64,000 nt of DNA from Helicobacteraceae bacterium. Lineage in GTDB: Bacteria > Campylobacterota > Campylobacteria > Campylobacterales > Sulfurimonadaceae. A model generated the notes under the pieces. The model worked only from the letters and a program-made list of their open reading frames with translations. It searched no databases and was not told where the DNA came from. Shown piece after piece: positions 61,920 through 64,000 of the stretch. The stretch covers positions 1 through 64,000 of the forward strand of contig JALVUF010000046.1 in assembly GCA_027023805.1 (NCBI GenBank), read 5' to 3'. Position 1 is the first letter of the stretch. The number at the start of each line of letters is the position of its first letter. A program made the translations under genes and the position numbers.

Positions 61920-63083
61920 TCCCAGTCCTGCTAAAAGAGAAAAAATAATCGCTAAGGCATAGATTGGGCCAAAAGGCAAAAGACTGACTCCCACATTGGA
62001 GAGTGCGGCAATACCCATCTGAGAAAACCCAACCATAGCCGATGCCGTGCCTGCTGTATTTTTAAACGGTATCATGGCTATTGAGATAGAGTTTGGAACT
62101 ACTAATGCGATACCTGAAAAACTAAGCATTATTGGCAAAAGTGTACTGTAGAGATATATAATTTTAAAATATCCAGATAGTGCCAGTAAAAAAGCACCAA
62201 AAACAATAAGCAGTAATCCAAACTTTACTATAAACCAAGAATGATATCTTTTCTCTAGGTATATACCCGCAAATGAGCCTATGGTAAAAGCGACTAAAAC
62301 ACCGATTGCAACTACGGCAATCCATTTTGATGATAATCCAAGAGTATGTGTCACAAGTGCCGGACCCTCTGTTAGGGATGTGTAAACCACTCCTATGGCG
62401 ATACCGTTTATAAAAATAGCAGGAAAGAAATCTTTTTGTGCAAATAGTTTTATATAATTGTGCCACAAAAAAGAGGGGGATAATTTTTGCCGCATATCAG
62501 GCATATGTGTCTCAGGAAAAAACAATAAAACTGCTACTAAAAGCAAAGAGCCAAGGATTAAAAGTATAAACATGTTGGCATGCCAACCGTATCTGTCATC
62601 TACTATGGCACCTACAATGGGTCCGGTCGCAGGGGCTAGGGCAAAGGCTGCATTAATTTTAGTATAGATGATATCTATTTTGTCTTTATCAAAACTGTCC
62701 CTAACAGCGGCGGAACTTATGATAGCACCGGCACAAGAGCCTAAACCCTGTAGTGCGCGACCAAGAAGCAGCAGATCAAGAGTATTGCTGATGTAACACA
62801 CAAAAGAGCCGGCGGTAAAGAGTAAAGCCCCCCACAGAGCTACCGGTTTTCTACCAATTTTATCTGAGAGAGGACCATATAAAAGCTGCATAGCGGCATA
62901 TGCCAACAGATACACGGTCATTGACTGCTGTACCGCTGTATATGTTACATGTAAATCATGCGCTATTGCGGGCAATGATGGTGTATATTCCGTATCTCCA
63001 AAGGGTCCTATGGAGGTCATGAGTATCAATATCCAAAGTGCAGGCATGCTGCGGCGAAAAACGGATGAGCGTAATAAATTCAT
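61872..63083 (-). CDS. MFS transporter, Bcr/CflA-like
   Basis: 'LYGPLSDKIGRKPVALWGALLF', 'LGRALQGLGSCAGAIISSAAVRD'; 48-nt 3' overlap with the preceding gene. Confidence 0.9.
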   Translation of the reverse strand: MNLLRSSVFRRSMPALWILILMTSIGPFGDTEYTPSLPAIAHDLHVTYTAVQQSMTVYLLAYAAMQLLYGPLSDKIGRKPVALWGALLFTAGSFVCYISNTLDLLLLGRALQGLGSCAGAIISSAAVRDSFDKDKIDIIYTKINAAFALAPATGPIVGAIVDDRYGWHANMFILLILGSLLLVAVLLFFPETHMPDMRQKLSPSFLWHNYIKLFAQKDFFPAIFINGIAIGVVYTSLTEGPALVTHTLGLSSKWIAVVAIGVLVAFTIGSFAGIYLEKRYHSWFIVKFGLLLIVFGAFLLALSGYFKIIYLYSTLLPIMLSFSGIALVVPNSISIAMIPFKNTAGTASAMVGFSQMGIAALSNVGVSLLPFGPIYALAIIFSLLAGLGLLIYFLRPRCISIFP

Positions 63084-63145
63084 ACGCCTATTTTAGCATA
63101 ATTTACACACTGTAGCTGTAACAGCTAAGTGTGCATAGTATCAGT

Positions 63146-64000
63146 TTATAGTTTATAATCTATATTTGGCTTAAGCGGCGCTTTTGGGGGCTTTGGTGTA
63201 GAAGATGTTGATGCTGGTATCTTAGGATATGCAAGAGCAGGTCTTTTTCCGGTCAATGATTTAAAAAACTCTTTGATGAGGCGAGCTTGTTTATTTGTTA
63301 CTTTTATACCTAACTGTATGCGCCCCATCTCTTTTATGGCACCTGTTATGGTTTTTTCCGCACCGTTATGAAAATATGGGGCTGTCTTTAAAATATTTCT
63401 TAGTGTCGGCACTTTTACAAGACCGTTTTTATTGCCTTTAAAGTTTCCTATATTTGCAAATTTATATTTTGCATATATACCAAAAGGCTGCATCTCTCCA
63501 CCTAGGTTTATACCGTTATGGCAACTAACACATCCTAATTTTATAAAAGTTTTTAGTCCTTTTTTCTGCACAGGAGATAAAGCGTTTTTATCACCGTTTA
63601 AAAATTTATCATAAGGTGCGGGCGTAACTAGAGTTCTCTCAAATGATGCGATAGTATCGGCTATGAGGATAAAAGTTATCTTTTTATTACCGTATGCTTT
63701 TTTAAATTCTTCTCTGTATTTAGGGATAGATGTCACTACTTTTACTACATGAGTTTTAGTAGCTGCCATCTCAAACGGTGCCTGAAGAGGACCTTGTGCC
63801 TGAGTTTCAAGATTTTTAGCTCTGCCGTCCCAAAATTGTCGTTTGTTAAAAACTGCATTATACACGGTAGGTGAGTTTAGATGATGGATATTATGACGCC
63901 ATTTGTTGCCGATCGCATCAGGTAGTCCATCAGCACCGTATAACCCTATATGGTGACAAGCATTGCAGCTTAAATGCTCACTTCCTGAGAGTCTCGGATC
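63146..64000 (-). CDS. cytochrome c peroxidase (partial, truncated by window end)
   Basis: ORF stays open to the window edge: ...SGSEHLSCNACHHIGLYGADGLPDAIGNKWRHNIHHLNSPTVYNAVFNKRQFWDGRAKNLE...; second heme 'GCVSCHNG'. Confidence 0.9.
   Translation of the reverse strand, partial: DPRLSGSEHLSCNACHHIGLYGADGLPDAIGNKWRHNIHHLNSPTVYNAVFNKRQFWDGRAKNLETQAQGPLQAPFEMAATKTHVVKVVTSIPKYREEFKKAYGNKKITFILIADTIASFERTLVTPAPYDKFLNGDKNALSPVQKKGLKTFIKLGCVSCHNGINLGGEMQPFGIYAKYKFANIGNFKGNKNGLVKVPTLRNILKTAPYFHNGAEKTITGAIKEMGRIQLGIKVTNKQARLIKEFFKSLTGKRPALAYPKIPASTSSTPKPPKAPLKPNIDYKL

Overview
This 64 kb window looks like ordinary chromosome from a Campylobacterota (epsilonproteobacterial) genome, close to Sulfurimonas/Sulfuricurvum-type organisms. 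That placement is inferred from gene content and protein style, not from a search. It is gene-dense. I saw no rRNA, recognisable tRNA, CRISPR array, transposase, phage or canonical defence locus. Main content: flagellar FliJ/MotE-like genes, carA, a complete ccoNOQ(Q)P cbb3 oxidase locus with accessory genes, AddB/AddA-like recombination proteins, a TonB-dependent copper-type receptor, cfa, an M23 peptidase, glcD, a two-component system, kup, a copper/heavy-metal efflux block (DUF302, SHOCT, CopA-type ATPase, then a crdA-crdB-czcB-czcA-like operon), an LPS glycosyltransferase, an MsbA-like ABC transporter, pnp, lptD, purD, a BioF-like enzyme, PBP1A, leuA (type 2), a DUF255/YyaL-like protein, four-subunit POR, rplM/rpsI, an APC permease, agmatine deiminase, alr, an AI-2E family transporter, an MFS transporter and a cytochrome c peroxidase fragment. 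The most interesting observation is a shared promoter grammar in front of four genes/operons with copper-related or plausibly copper-related products: an 11-bp-period direct repeat TMACA-N6-TMACA placed exactly 25 and 14 bp upstream of a -10 hexamer. It falls into two near-identical sub-types: TTAACACAAATGTAACA before a TauE/SafE-family gene and the TonB receptor, and CTCACAAACTCCTCACAAA before the two efflux units. Other leads are a Cys-rich KCGxG tail, a tandem ccoQ duplication, an unlisted 29-aa membrane microprotein in the cbb3 locus, and a structured ~400 bp intergenic region.
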